NCBI RefSeq assembly: GCF_030689685.1
Contig: NZ_JAUYEY010000084.1
Coordinates: 1 to 56,833, forward strand
DNA length: 56,833 nucleotides
Direction: 5' to 3'
Origin: Polaromonas sp.
GTDB lineage: Bacteria > Pseudomonadota > Gammaproteobacteria > Burkholderiales > Burkholderiaceae_C
The translations under genes and the position numbers were made by a program. The notes below the pieces were generated by a model. That model was not told the DNA's origin and did not search any database. It saw only the letters and a list, made by a program, of their open reading frames with translations. The first letter of the stretch is position 1. Every line of letters begins with the position of its first letter. Below are positions 24,335 to 37,165 of this stretch, piece by piece.

Positions 24335-24362
24335 CTTGAAACATCGAAAGTTATCCACAAGT
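24335..24362 (+). promoter_or_regulatory. Candidate sigma-32 promoter upstream of dnaK, with DnaA-box sequence
   Basis: CTTGAAA (24335-24341) is a good heat-shock -35; after 13 bases CCACAAGT (24355-24362) is a weaker -10. TTATCCACA (24351-24359), the perfect DnaA-box consensus, overlaps the -10. The box may be coincidence. Confidence 0.45.
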
Positions 24363-24447
24363 CATCAACATGGTCTGCGAACCAGTGGCTGAAAATCCTC
24401 AGCCATCCGTATTCAAACAGTCAACCAAGAAAATCTAGGAGTTAATC

Positions 24448-26385
<1,938 letters not shown>

Positions 26386-26491
26386 TCACCTTTTGAGCCA
26401 TCGGGCAGCGAAGCGGAATCGGGGCGTGTCCCCGCATTCCGCTTTGGCACATTCGGGGCAGCGCAATCTTTTTCATTGAACACGAGTTCCC

Positions 26492-27634
26492 ATGGCCATC
26501 AAAAAAGACTACTACGACACGTTGGGTGTTCCCAAAAACGCCGACGACGAAGACATCAAGAAAGCCTATCGCAAGCTGGCGATGAAGCACCATCCGGACC
26601 GCAACCAGGGGGACAGCAGCAAGGCGGCCGAGGAAAAATTCAAGGAAGCCAAAGAGGCTTATGAGATGCTGTCGGATGCGCAAAAACGCGCGGCGTATGA
26701 CCAGTACGGCCACGCCGGCGTGGACCCCAACCGCGGCGGCCCCGGCGCGGAAGGCTTTGGCGGCTTTGCGGAAGCCTTCGGCGACATCTTCGGCGACGTG
26801 TTCGGTGCTCAACAGGCGCGCGGCGGGCAGCGCGGCGGACGGCAGGTCTACCGCGGCGGCGACCTCAGTTATGCGATGGAGGTCACGCTCGAAGAAGCCG
26901 CCACCGGCAAAGACGCTCAGATCCGCATCCCGAGCTGGGACGACTGCAGCATCTGCCGCGGCAGCGGCGCCAAGCCAGGCACCAAGGTTGTGACTTGCAC
27001 CACCTGCCATGGGCACGGCGTGGTGCAGATGAAGCAGGGATTTTTCAGTGTGCAACAGACCTGTCCGCAGTGCCGAGGCACCGGCAAGCTGATCCCCGAG
27101 CCCTGCGTCACCTGCCACGGCGTCGGCAAGACCAAGAGCAACAAAACGCTGGAGGTCAAAATTCCCGCCGGTATCGACGACGGTATGCGCATCCGCTCCA
27201 GTGGCAACGGCGAGCCGGGCACCAATGGCGGCCCGCCGGGCGACCTGTATATCGAGATCCGGCTGAAGAAACACGAGATCTTCGAGCGCGACGGCGACGA
27301 CCTGCACTGCGTGGTGCCCATCGGCATGGCCGTCGCCGCGCTGGGCGGCGAGATCGAGGTGCCAACGCTGGTCGGCAAGGCCGCTATCGACATCCCCGAT
27401 GGCACGCAAACCGGCAAGCAGTTCCGCCTGCGCGGCAAGGGCATCAAGGGCGTGCGTTCCAGCTACCCGGGCGACCTGTACTGCCACATCACGGTAGAGA
27501 CGCCGGTCAAGCTGACCGAGCACCAGCGCAAGCTGTTCAAGGAACTCGACGAGTCCCTGAGAAAAGGCGGCGCCAAACACTCGCCAACGGAAGAAACCTG
27601 GACCGACAAGCTGAAAAGCTTTTTCAGCCCCTGA
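26492..27634 (+). CDS. dnaJ: Co-chaperone DnaJ
   Basis: A 380-residue type I Hsp40: J domain at 1-70 with the HPD tripeptide in KHHPDRNQG, a Gly/Phe-rich linker (about 75-115), four CXXCXGXG zinc motifs ([32 protein letters not shown]) at about 150-215, then the C-terminal substrate-binding and dimerisation domains. It delivers substrates to DnaK and stimulates its ATPase. The spacer downstream carries a dispersed repeat. Confidence 0.98.
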   Translation: MAIKKDYYDTLGVPKNADDEDIKKAYRKLAMKHHPDRNQGDSSKAAEEKFKEAKEAYEMLSDAQKRAAYDQYGHAGVDPNRGGPGAEGFGGFAEAFGDIFGDVFGAQQARGGQRGGRQVYRGGDLSYAMEVTLEEAATGKDAQIRIPSWDDCSICRGSGAKPGTKVVTCTTCHGHGVVQMKQGFFSVQQTCPQCRGTGKLIPEPCVTCHGVGKTKSNKTLEVKIPAGIDDGMRIRSSGNGEPGTNGGPPGDLYIEIRLKKHEIFERDGDDLHCVVPIGMAVAALGGEIEVPTLVGKAAIDIPDGTQTGKQFRLRGKGIKGVRSSYPGDLYCHITVETPVKLTEHQRKLFKELDESLRKGGAKHSPTEETWTDKLKSFFSP

Positions 27635-27640
27635 AGCCTT

Positions 27641-27713
27641 GCGCAAACAGCTATCAAATCAATAGCTGCTTGCACCCTCCCGGTATGGGCTGGCGGCACT
27701 TTTTATTCATACG
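27641..27713 (-). repeat. Dispersed bipartite repeat copy after dnaJ
   Basis: AGCTATCAAATCAATAGCTG is followed by TGCACCCTCCCGGTATGGGC and TGGCGGCACTTTTTATTC. The order is reversed relative to the copy at 873, so this copy is in the opposite orientation. Placed just after the dnaJ stop, its stems may act as a transcript end. Confidence 0.7.
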
Positions 27714-27873
27714 CCTGGCGATGAAGCGGCTGCACACACGGCCGGAACTGCGCGGTGGGCAATGATTCTCAAATTGAAACACCGGCTGCTGAGGTCATGC
27801 GCCTGCAGGGCTGCGGCCGGGCGGGAGCTGGCTTATAGTGCGCTGTCTCCCATCACTTCCGCACAAGCCCCCC

Positions 27874-28980
<1,107 letters not shown>

Positions 28981-28996
28981 AAGGACTTCACTGATC

Positions 28997-29911
28997 ATGA
29001 CTTTCCTTCAGCCCCAGCGCCAGATCAAGGCGGGCGTTCTTGACGTGGCCGTGTATGAGGCGGGGCCAGTGGACGGACCGCCAGTGTTCCTGATGCACGG
29101 GTTTCCCTACGACATCCATGCCTACGCCGAGGTGGCGCCTCTGCTGGCTGCGCGGGGATGCCACGTGTATGTGCCCTGTCTGCGCGGGTATGGCGCAACA
29201 CGTTTTCTCAGTGACACCACGCCGCGGTCGGGCGAGCAGGCGGCTTTGGGGGCTGACTTGCTGGCGCTGATGGATGCGCTGGCCGTGCCCCGCGCCGTGC
29301 TCGCGGGTTACGACTGGGGTGGCCGCGCGGCCTGCGTGGTGGCCGCCTTCTGGCCCGAACGCTGCGTCGGACTGGTCTCGCTGAACAGCTACAACTTACA
29401 GGACATCGCCAAAGCCATGGTGCCGGACACGCCGGAGAATGAACGCAGTCTCTGGTACCAGTACTACTTTCACAGCGAGCGCGGCCGCGCCGGACTGGCG
29501 GCTGACCGGCGCGGCCTATGCCGTTTGCTCTGGAAGCTCTGGTCGCCCACCTGGAATTTCGACGAAGCCACTTTCGAGCGCAGCGCCGCCGCCTTCGACA
29601 ACCCGGATTTTGTGGAGGTTGTCATTCACTCTTATCGGCATCGCTTTGGCCTGGTGGCGGGCGACCCGGCGCTGGCCGGCATCGAACGGCGCCTGGCAGC
29701 GCAGCCGCCGATCAGCGTGCCCAGCATTACCTTCGACGGCGCCGATGATGGCGTTCGACCGCCCGCCCCGGTCGAACAACATGCGCGCCAGTTCACAGGC
29801 CCTCGTTCGCACCGGCTGGTGCCCGGCGTGGGTCACAACCTGCCGCAGGAAGTGCCCACAGTGTTTGCCGATGCCGTCCTCGAACTGGTGCAACAAGGTT
29901 TTCCCACATGA
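28997..29911 (+). CDS. Alpha/beta hydrolase (epoxide/haloalkane hydrolase-like)
   Basis: A 304-residue alpha/beta hydrolase: VFLMHGFPYDIHAYAEV oxyanion region, AGYDWGGRAACVVAAF nucleophile elbow with Asp nucleophile (about residue 107), and the terminal GVGHNLPQE with the catalytic His. Asp nucleophiles are typical of epoxide hydrolases and haloalkane dehalogenases. It lies 16 bp after frmA and overlaps fghA by four bases, so it is embedded in the formaldehyde operon. Its substrate is unknown; no methyl-halide or epoxide genes are nearby. Confidence 0.88.
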   Translation: MTFLQPQRQIKAGVLDVAVYEAGPVDGPPVFLMHGFPYDIHAYAEVAPLLAARGCHVYVPCLRGYGATRFLSDTTPRSGEQAALGADLLALMDALAVPRAVLAGYDWGGRAACVVAAFWPERCVGLVSLNSYNLQDIAKAMVPDTPENERSLWYQYYFHSERGRAGLAADRRGLCRLLWKLWSPTWNFDEATFERSAAAFDNPDFVEVVIHSYRHRFGLVAGDPALAGIERRLAAQPPISVPSITFDGADDGVRPPAPVEQHARQFTGPRSHRLVPGVGHNLPQEVPTVFADAVLELVQQGFPT

Positions 29912-30777
29912 ACAGCACCAGCCAACTCCTCAGCGCGCACGCCTGCTTTGGCGGCGTGCAGCGTTTCTACCTGCACACCGCCAGAAGCATCGGCCTGCCG
30001 ATGAAGTACTCGGTGTTCCTGCCGCCGCAAATCGTCATCGACGACGCCGGCGGCAAGGTTCCCGCGCTGATCTACCTCGCCGGCCTGACTTGCAACGAGG
30101 AAACCTTCGTGACCAAGGCCGGCGCGCAGCGGCTGGCCGCCACGCTGGGCCTCGCACTGATCGCACCGGACACCAGCCCGCGCGGCGCCAACGTACCGGG
30201 CGAAGCCGATAGCTGGGACATGGGCGTGGGCGCCAGCTTTTACCTGGATGCGGTCCAGGCACCGTGGTCCAAAAATTACCGCATGGAGACTTACCTTACC
30301 GCCGAGCTGCTGCCGCTGCTGACGTCCACCCTGCCCCTGCACGCCAGCCGCATCGGGATTTTTGGCCACTCCATGGGCGGACACGGCGCGCTGACGCTGG
30401 CGCTGCGCCATCCCGCGCTGTTCAAGTCGGTCTCGGCGTTTGCACCGATTTGCGCGCCCAGCCAGTGCCCGTGGGGCCGCAAGGCCTTCACCGGCTACCT
30501 GGGCGCCGACGAGTCGGCCTGGGCGGCGCACGACGCCACCGCGCTGATGGCCAGACTGGATACGGCGCCCTACCCTGGCGGCATCCTGATCGACCAGGGG
30601 CTGGCTGACAAATTTTTGTCCGAGCAATTGATGCCGCGTCTGTTTGAGGCGGCTTGCGCGCGCGCCGGCCAGGCTTTGCAACTGCGCTGGCACGCGGGCT
30701 ACGACCATGGTTACTATTTCATCAGCACCTTCGTGGCCGACCACCTGAACCACCACGCGCGGCAGTTATCTGAATGA
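29908..30777 (+). CDS. fghA: S-formylglutathione hydrolase
   Basis: A 289-residue esterase-D family enzyme. IYLAGLTCNEETFVTKAGAQRLA, APDTSPRG, GHSMGGHGALTLALRHP (Ser nucleophile about residue 152), the SQCPWGRKAFTGYLG segment and the terminal GYDHGYYFISTF with catalytic His are diagnostic. It releases formate and glutathione, completing formaldehyde oxidation started by FrmA. Its ATG overlaps the stop of the preceding hydrolase. Confidence 0.96.
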   Translation: MNSTSQLLSAHACFGGVQRFYLHTARSIGLPMKYSVFLPPQIVIDDAGGKVPALIYLAGLTCNEETFVTKAGAQRLAATLGLALIAPDTSPRGANVPGEADSWDMGVGASFYLDAVQAPWSKNYRMETYLTAELLPLLTSTLPLHASRIGIFGHSMGGHGALTLALRHPALFKSVSAFAPICAPSQCPWGRKAFTGYLGADESAWAAHDATALMARLDTAPYPGGILIDQGLADKFLSEQLMPRLFEAACARAGQALQLRWHAGYDHGYYFISTFVADHLNHHARQLSE

Positions 30778-30789
30778 CCTTCTGCGTTT

Positions 30790-31878
30790 TCAGAAGAGGC
30801 TGGCCTGCCCTGAAACCGATGACGGCCTGAACTGGCTCAGGTCAAGTTCCACACGCTGGCGGTTGAAGCCGAGACGGTGGCAGGTTTTTTCAAAGCGCTG
30901 TTTGATCAACTCGGCCCACAGCCCACTGCCTTTCATTCGCGAGGTAAAGTCGCTGTCGTAGTCCCTGCCGCCGCGCATCTCCTGGATACGCGCCATGATG
31001 CGCTCCGCGCGCTGCGGGTAATGCAGTTCCAGCCACTGCTTGAACAGCGGCGCCACCTCCCAGGGCAGCCGGATCACGGTATAAAACGCCGAACGCGCCC
31101 CAGCCTCCCACGCCGCTTCCAGCACTTTTTCCATGTCGTCGTTGACGAAAGGAATCTGCGGCGCCACGCTGACCCCCACCGGCACACCCGCGTCAGCCAG
31201 GGCCCGTATGGTACGCAGCCGGCGGTGCGGCGCCGCAGCGCGCGGCTCCAGCGTACGCGCCAGTTCAGGGTCCAGCGTGGTGATGGTGACGTAGACAGCG
31301 GCCAACCGGTCGGTGGCCATGGGCGCGATCAGGTCCAGGTCGCGCTCCACGCCGCTAGACTTGGTCACCAGTGAAAAAGGGTGCCGCGCCTGCTGCAGCA
31401 CCGCTATCACCGCGCGGGTCAGGCGCAGCTCACGTTCGGTCGGCTGGTAGCAGTCGGTGCCCGAGCCGATGTTGAGCAGTTTGGGCACATAGCTGCGTTT
31501 ACCCAGGTCGGCGCGCAGCATGTCGGCGATGTTGCGCTTGGCAATGATCTTCGTTTCAAAGTCCAGGCCCGGCGACAGGTTCAGGTAGCTGTGGGTGGGC
31601 CGCGCATAACAGTAGATACAGCCGTGTTCGCAGCCGCGGTAAGGGTTGAGGCTGTAGTCAAAAAAGATGTCTGGCGAATCGTTGCGCACGATGGCGCTGC
31701 GGGCATCCTCGAAGCTGACCTCGGTCTCCAGCCTTGGCGCCCCTTCGGCCGCAGCCGCCTCCAGCGTGCCCCAGCCGTCGTCCCAGTCGGAGCGCACATC
31801 TTTCTCGAAACGATGCGCCAGCCGCGTGACCGTGCCGCGGCCTTTGATGGCGTGGACGGGGATGAGAACATCGGGCAT
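30790..31878 (-). CDS. PA0069-family radical SAM protein
   Basis: A 362-residue radical SAM protein. The [4Fe-4S] motif is CEHGCIYCYARPTHSY (CX3CX2C, about residues 84-91), followed by LNLSPGLDFETKI, IGSGTDCYQPTERELRLTR and VTKSSGVERDLDLIAPM. Members resemble spore photoproduct lyase in the core but their reaction is unknown; they are widespread in Proteobacteria. It is convergent with the formaldehyde operon, with a short hairpin (CTTCTG/CAGAAG, 30779-30796) between the two stops. Confidence 0.88.
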   Translation of the reverse strand: MPDVLIPVHAIKGRGTVTRLAHRFEKDVRSDWDDGWGTLEAAAAEGAPRLETEVSFEDARSAIVRNDSPDIFFDYSLNPYRGCEHGCIYCYARPTHSYLNLSPGLDFETKIIAKRNIADMLRADLGKRSYVPKLLNIGSGTDCYQPTERELRLTRAVIAVLQQARHPFSLVTKSSGVERDLDLIAPMATDRLAAVYVTITTLDPELARTLEPRAAAPHRRLRTIRALADAGVPVGVSVAPQIPFVNDDMEKVLEAAWEAGARSAFYTVIRLPWEVAPLFKQWLELHYPQRAERIMARIQEMRGGRDYDSDFTSRMKGSGLWAELIKQRFEKTCHRLGFNRQRVELDLSQFRPSSVSGQASLF

Positions 31879-31949
31879 TTGGACGCAATCAAGCAGCGGC
31901 TGTACAAATAATCAGTATATCCCCTGCCCGATGCACTGCAAGCATCCAG

Positions 31950-32012
31950 AGTTTGCTATCAATTCAGTAGCTTCTCGCGCCCACCAGATATGGGCTGGAA
32001 GTCATTTTTACT
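31950..32012 (-). repeat. Dispersed bipartite repeat copy
   Basis: TTGCTATCAATTCAGTAGCT followed by CGCGCCCACCAGATATGGGC and TGGAAGTCATTTTT, both halves present, the same orientation as the copy at 27641. Confidence 0.72.
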
Positions 32013-32040
32013 TGAAAATCCGATTGCGCGGCTTATTGCG

Positions 32041-32271
32041 CTACCAGCCCAGGCTTGAGCAGCGTGCGCCAGCGAGCGCCGGGTGATTCAACGCTGCGGT
32101 ACAGCGCTTCGCCATGCGGCCGTAGGTGTACAGCCAATTCATGAGCCATGGCGCGGCGCGATGCACCACGTCGGACATGGGACCATAAAACGCCAGATGG
32201 TGCCAGCCGATCAGCACGCAGGCCAGGCCCTTGAGGGCATCCACCCCGGGCAGGCATGGCGCGGGCGCCAT
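32041..32271 (-). pseudogene. Truncated acyltransferase-3 (OafA-like) gene remnant
   Basis: The first ~50 residues, PGVDALKGLACVLIGWHHLA and FYGPMSDVVHRAAPWLMNWL then YTYGRMA, match the N-terminal membrane region of acyltransferase-3 proteins, including the conserved His in WHHLAFYGP. The sequence then becomes unrelated and ends after 76 codons, whereas complete enzymes have 340-400 residues. I read this as a 3' deletion; the rest of the gene is absent from the window. A dispersed repeat sits directly at the truncated side. Confidence 0.65.
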
Positions 32272-32293
32272 GGCCGTTGGGTGGAGGGCGTGT

Positions 32294-33256
32294 TTAGCCG
32301 CAGACGCGCTGCCGCGCCTCAGCGTACTCGCGCCTGAGCTGGGCCACGTAGTCAGCCGTGCTCTGCACCTTGCTGATCGCGCCTATGCCCTGGCCGCAGC
32401 CCCAGATGTCTTTCCAGGCCTTGGACTTGCTGCCCTCGCCGCTGGCGAAGTCCATGGTTTTCAGATCGCCGTCCGGCAAGTTGTCGGGGTCCATGCCGGC
32501 GGCAATGATGGACGGTTTGAGGTAGTTGCCGTGCACGCCGGTGAACAGGCTGGAGTAAATGATGTCGTCGCTGTTGCTGTCCACAATGGACTGTTTGTAG
32601 GCGTCTGAGGCACGCGCCTCTTCGGTGGCAATGAAGGCCGAACCAATGTAGGCAAAGTCGGCACCCATGGCCTGCGCGGCCAGCACGGCGCCGCCGGTGG
32701 AGATCGCACCCGACAGCGCCACCGGGCCGCCAAACCACTGGCGGATTTCCTGGATCAGCGCAAACGGACTTTTCACCCCGGCATGGCCGCCGGCACCAGC
32801 GGCCACGGCCACCAGGCCGTCGGCGCCTTTTTCAATCGCCTTGCGCGCGAACTTGTTGTTGATGATGTCGTGCAGCACCACACCGCCGTAGCTGTGCGCG
32901 GCGGCATTGATGTCCTCACGCGCGCCCAAGGATGTGATGTAGATAGGCACCTTGTACCTGACGCACATTTCCATGTCGTGGTCCAGCCGATCATTGGACT
33001 TGTGCACGATCTGGTTGATCGCAAACGGCGCGGCCGGTTTGTCCGGGTTGGCCTTGTTGTAAGCCGCCAGGGTTTCAGTGATCTCGGCCAGCCACTCGTC
33101 AAGCTGCGAGGCCGGTCGTGCATTGAGCGAGGGCATCGCGCCCACCACACCGGCGATGCACTGGGCAATCACCAGCTTGGGGTTGCTGATGATGAACAGC
33201 GGCGAGCCGATGATGGGCAGCGGCAGATTGCTCAGCGGCGCAGGAAGTCTGGACAT
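32294..33256 (-). CDS. NAD(P)H-dependent flavin oxidoreductase / nitronate monooxygenase
   Basis: A 320-residue FMN-dependent TIM barrel of the nitronate monooxygenase family: LPIIGSPLFIISNPKLVIAQ, GVVGAMPSLNARP, VAVAAGAGGHAGVKSPFALI with the FMN/active-site His, LSGAISTGGAVLAAQAMGADFAYIGSAF phosphate-binding loop, and WKDIWGCGQGIGAI. Members oxidise nitroalkanes/propionate-3-nitronate or act on enones. It is upstream of the acyltransferase remnant and downstream of the acyl-CoA dehydrogenase on the same strand. A separate, 5'-truncated member is at 48924. Confidence 0.93.
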   Translation of the reverse strand: MSRLPAPLSNLPLPIIGSPLFIISNPKLVIAQCIAGVVGAMPSLNARPASQLDEWLAEITETLAAYNKANPDKPAAPFAINQIVHKSNDRLDHDMEMCVRYKVPIYITSLGAREDINAAAHSYGGVVLHDIINNKFARKAIEKGADGLVAVAAGAGGHAGVKSPFALIQEIRQWFGGPVALSGAISTGGAVLAAQAMGADFAYIGSAFIATEEARASDAYKQSIVDSNSDDIIYSSLFTGVHGNYLKPSIIAAGMDPDNLPDGDLKTMDFASGEGSKSKAWKDIWGCGQGIGAISKVQSTADYVAQLRREYAEARQRVCG

Positions 33257-33323
33257 GGTGTCTCCGGTGGTAGTTTCAGCAGAATTTTGAGCGAAAAGCG
33301 GGCCTGGCCCTTGTCAATTGGGC

Positions 33324-33355
33324 GGCAGCAGCTACTAAATTGATAGCAATTGAGC
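33324..33355 (-). repeat. Dispersed repeat, palindromic half
   Basis: AGCTACTAAATTGATAGCAA in the 105-bp spacer between the nitronate monooxygenase and acyl-CoA dehydrogenase genes. Confidence 0.6.
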
Positions 33356-33361
33356 GGCCGG

Positions 33362-35176
33362 TCAAAAGGCTTCAAGCGCCAGCGCGGTCACGCTGTCAGC
33401 GCCTTCAACAATGCTGTCCCGGATACCCGGGGCCTTGCTGAGCAGGTGGTCGGCGTAAAAAACAGCGGTGATGATTTTGGCCTGCATGAAGGCCACATCG
33501 TGGCCCTTCAGCAGCTCTTCTTCAGCCACCAGCAGCGACCGCGCCAGTTGCCAGCCCGCCACCAGGTTACCGGCTAGCATGAGGTAAGGCACGCTGCCGG
33601 CGAAGACCGCGTTCGGCGAGGCCTTGGCGGACCCTTCAGGGGCCTTTGCAAGCCCGCCGGCGACAAACTCCACGACGTCAATAAAGGCTTCGCGTGCGGC
33701 CTTGAGCCGCTTCGCCACTGCTTTTGCTGCCGCGCCGCCCTGCTTGAGCAAACCGGCTTCGGTCTTTTCAATTTGGGCGGCAATGCCTTTGGCGGTCTGT
33801 CCGCCATCGCGCGCGGTTTTTCGGCCCACCAGGTCATTGGCCTGGATGGCGGTCGTGCCTTCGTAAATCGTCAAAATCTTGGCATCGCGGTAATACTGGG
33901 CCGCGCCGGTTTCCTCGATGAAACCCATGCCGCCGTGCACCTGCACGCCGAGCGATGTGACCTCCAGGCTCATCTCGGTGCTGTAACCCTTGACCAGCGG
34001 CACCATGTATTCGTAGAAAGCCTGGTTCTGCTTGCGCACGTCGGCATCGGGGTGGTGGTGCGAGGCGTCGTAGGCCGCGGCAGCCACCGAGGCCATCGCG
34101 CGGCAGCCTTCGGTGTAGGCGCGCATGGTCATCAGCATGCGTTTGACATCGGGGTGGTGAATGATGGGTGCGCTCGCATTGATCGAGCCATCGACCGGTC
34201 GGCTTTGCACGCGGTCCTTCGCAAAAGCCACTGCCTTCTGGTAGGCCCGCTCGGCAATCGCGATGCCCTGCATGCCGACGGCGTAACGCGCCGAATTCAT
34301 CATGATGAACATGTACTCGAGGCCGCGGTTTTCCTGGCCGACGATGTAGCCCACGGCGCCACCATGATCGCCGTACTGAAGAACGGCGGTGGGGCTGGCC
34401 TTGATACCCATCTTGTGCTCGATGCTGACGCAGTGCACATCGTTGCGCGCACCCAGAGCGCCGTCCTTGCCAACCATAAATTTCGGCACGACAAACAGGC
34501 TGATGCCCTTGACGCCTTCGGGCGCGCCGGTCACACGCGCCAGCACCAGGTGCACGATGTTCTCGGCCATGTCGTGTTCACCATAGGTGATGAATATCTT
34601 GGTGCCGAAGACCTTGTAGCTGCCGTCGGACTGCGGCTCGGCACGGCTGCGCACCATCGCCAGATCCGAGCCCGCTTGCGGCTCGGTCAGGTTCATGGTG
34701 CCGGTCCACTGGCCGCTGACCAGTTTCTCCAGATACACCGCCTTGAGCTCGTCCGAGCCGGCCGTCAGCAGCGCCTCGATCGCGCCGTCCGACAGCAGCG
34801 GGCAAAGCGCAAAACTCATGTTCGCCGAGTTGAGCATCTCGCCACAGGCCGCGCCTATGGTCTTGGGCAGTCCCTGGCCGCCGAACTCGAGCGGGTGCTG
34901 CAAGCCCTGCCAGCCGCCCTCGGCATATTGTTTATAGGCCTGCTTGAAACCCGGCGTGGTGGTGACGACGCCGTCTTTCCAGCTGGAAGGATTTTTGTCG
35001 CCCTCCCAATTAAGCGGCGACAACATACCTTCGTTGAACTTGGCGCACTCTTCAAGCACTGCCTGCGCAGTGTCGAAGCCAGCCTCTTCAAACCCGGGAA
35101 TCTGCGCCACGGCATCGATGTCGGCCAGGTGTTTAATGTCAAACAGCATGTCCTTGAGGGGGGCTTTGTAGCTCAT
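33362..35176 (-). CDS. Acyl-CoA dehydrogenase with C-terminal extension (DmdC-like)
   Basis: A 604-residue FAD-dependent acyl-CoA dehydrogenase. It begins MSYKAPLKDMLFDIKHL (the AcylCoA_DH_N extension), has the substrate/FAD motifs WTGTMNLTEPQAGSDLA, GTKIFITYGEHDMAENIVHLVLA, VHGGMGFIEETGAAQYYRDA and TIYEGTTAIQANDLVGRK, and ends with the ~130-residue Acyl-CoA_dh_C helical domain. This length and arrangement are shared with 3-methylmercaptopropionyl-CoA dehydrogenases and long-chain homologues. I start at CAT 35174-35176, the family N-terminus, rather than at 35227. Electrons would pass to the ETF encoded just upstream. Confidence 0.93.
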   Translation of the reverse strand: MSYKAPLKDMLFDIKHLADIDAVAQIPGFEEAGFDTAQAVLEECAKFNEGMLSPLNWEGDKNPSSWKDGVVTTTPGFKQAYKQYAEGGWQGLQHPLEFGGQGLPKTIGAACGEMLNSANMSFALCPLLSDGAIEALLTAGSDELKAVYLEKLVSGQWTGTMNLTEPQAGSDLAMVRSRAEPQSDGSYKVFGTKIFITYGEHDMAENIVHLVLARVTGAPEGVKGISLFVVPKFMVGKDGALGARNDVHCVSIEHKMGIKASPTAVLQYGDHGGAVGYIVGQENRGLEYMFIMMNSARYAVGMQGIAIAERAYQKAVAFAKDRVQSRPVDGSINASAPIIHHPDVKRMLMTMRAYTEGCRAMASVAAAAYDASHHHPDADVRKQNQAFYEYMVPLVKGYSTEMSLEVTSLGVQVHGGMGFIEETGAAQYYRDAKILTIYEGTTAIQANDLVGRKTARDGGQTAKGIAAQIEKTEAGLLKQGGAAAKAVAKRLKAAREAFIDVVEFVAGGLAKAPEGSAKASPNAVFAGSVPYLMLAGNLVAGWQLARSLLVAEEELLKGHDVAFMQAKIITAVFYADHLLSKAPGIRDSIVEGADSVTALALEAF

Positions 35177-35242
35177 TTTATGTCTCTGATGGAATAGAAC
35201 TTCACAGGTTTTGATCTGGAAAATCACAGAAGAAAATAAGAT

Positions 35243-35325
35243 TTCACAAGGAGATCAAAGAGATCAGGAGAAAGTCAAGAAAGACTTTGTTTGAGCCTCT
35301 CTTGATCTCCTGATCTCTTTGTGAA
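35243..35325. repeat. Long inverted repeat between etfA and acyl-CoA dehydrogenase genes
   Basis: CAAAGAGATCAGGAGA (35256-35271) is perfectly complementary to TCTCCTGATCTCTTTG (35306-35321). An alternative pairing joins TTCACAAGGAGATC (35243-35256) with GATCTCTTTGTGAA (35312-35325), with one mismatch. Inner bases TCAAGA and TCTTGA extend the stem. The region is A-G rich on one side and C-T rich on the other. In the minus-strand transcript from etfA to the dehydrogenase it would form a stable hairpin with two alternative registers. Confidence 0.85.
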
Positions 35326-35374
35326 CTTCTTTCTTTGACTTTCTATAACTGCGTCAGTGCAATAAGAGCTTGCA

Positions 35375-36307
<933 letters not shown>

Positions 36308-36334
36308 GAGTAGCTCCTGATTTTTTTGACTGCT

Positions 36335-36402
36335 GTCATCCCGGACTTGATCCGGAATCCATGGTGGCGCACCCGCATGGATCGCGGGTCAGGCCCGCAA
36401 AA
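36335..36402. repeat. GTCATCCCGGA-type dispersed repeat between etfB and etfA
   Basis: TCATCCCGGACTTGATCCGG and GGATCGCGGGTCAGGCCCGC face each other within the 108-bp etfB-etfA spacer. Related sequence occurs at 1511-1543 and 12965-13010. It forms internal dyads and could modulate the EtfB:EtfA ratio. Confidence 0.65.
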
Positions 36403-36415
36403 ACAGCTGTGGTTG

Positions 36416-37165
36416 TTAAATGACCTTGGCTTCGTTGCGCAGCTTGTCCACCAGCGTGGCGACGTCGGGCACCTTGATGCCGGCGCTGCGCTTGGGCGGT
36501 TCACTGACCTTGAGCGTCTTCAGCCGCAGCTTGACATCCACGCCGAGGTCTTCGGGCTTGAAGTTGTCGAGCTGCTTTTTCTTGGCCTTCATGATGTTGG
36601 GCAGGGTCACGTAGCGCGGCTCGTTCAGGCGCAGGTCGGTGGTGATGATGGCCGGCAGGCTCAATGACAGCGTTTCCATGCCGCCGTCTACCTCGCGCAT
36701 GACCACGGCCTTGCCGTCGGCCACATCGACCTTGGAGGCAAAGGTTGCCTGCGGCCAGCCCAGCAAGGCGGCCAGCATCTGGCCGGTCTGGTTGCAGTCG
36801 TCGTCAATCGCCTGTTTGCCCAGGATCACGAGCTGGGGCTGCTCTTTGTCCACCAGGGCTTTAAGCAGTTTGGCCACCGCCAGCGGCTGCAACTCTTCTG
36901 TCGTCTCCACCAGGATGGCGCGGTCAGCACCGATGGCCATGGCCGTGCGCAGGGTTTCCTGGCACTGGGCCACGCCGCAGCTCACGGCAATGACTTCGGT
37001 GACCACACCTTTTTCCCTGAGGCGGGTGGCTTCTTCGACGGCAATCTCGTCAAACGGGTTCATGCTCATTTTGACGTTGGCGATATCAACACCGGTGCCA
37101 TCAGATTTGACGCGGACTTTGACGTTGTAATCGACAACACGTTTGACGGGGACCAGGACCTTCAT
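36416..37165 (-). CDS. etfB: Electron transfer flavoprotein beta subunit
   Basis: A 249-residue ETF-beta: [77 protein letters not shown] and the C-terminal [13 protein letters not shown] recognition-loop region for partner dehydrogenases. It binds AMP and contributes to the flavin site of EtfA. It is the promoter-proximal gene of a minus-strand unit that includes etfA and probably the acyl-CoA dehydrogenase. GGAGAA lies close upstream. Confidence 0.97.
   Translation of the reverse strand: MKVLVPVKRVVDYNVKVRVKSDGTGVDIANVKMSMNPFDEIAVEEATRLREKGVVTEVIAVSCGVAQCQETLRTAMAIGADRAILVETTEELQPLAVAKLLKALVDKEQPQLVILGKQAIDDDCNQTGQMLAALLGWPQATFASKVDVADGKAVVMREVDGGMETLSLSLPAIITTDLRLNEPRYVTLPNIMKAKKKQLDNFKPEDLGVDVKLRLKTLKVSEPPKRSAGIKVPDVATLVDKLRNEAKVI

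Noticed and set aside
33773..35197. 474-codon open frame on the plus strand
   Set aside because: Antisense to the acyl-CoA dehydrogenase; no domain and shadow-type composition.
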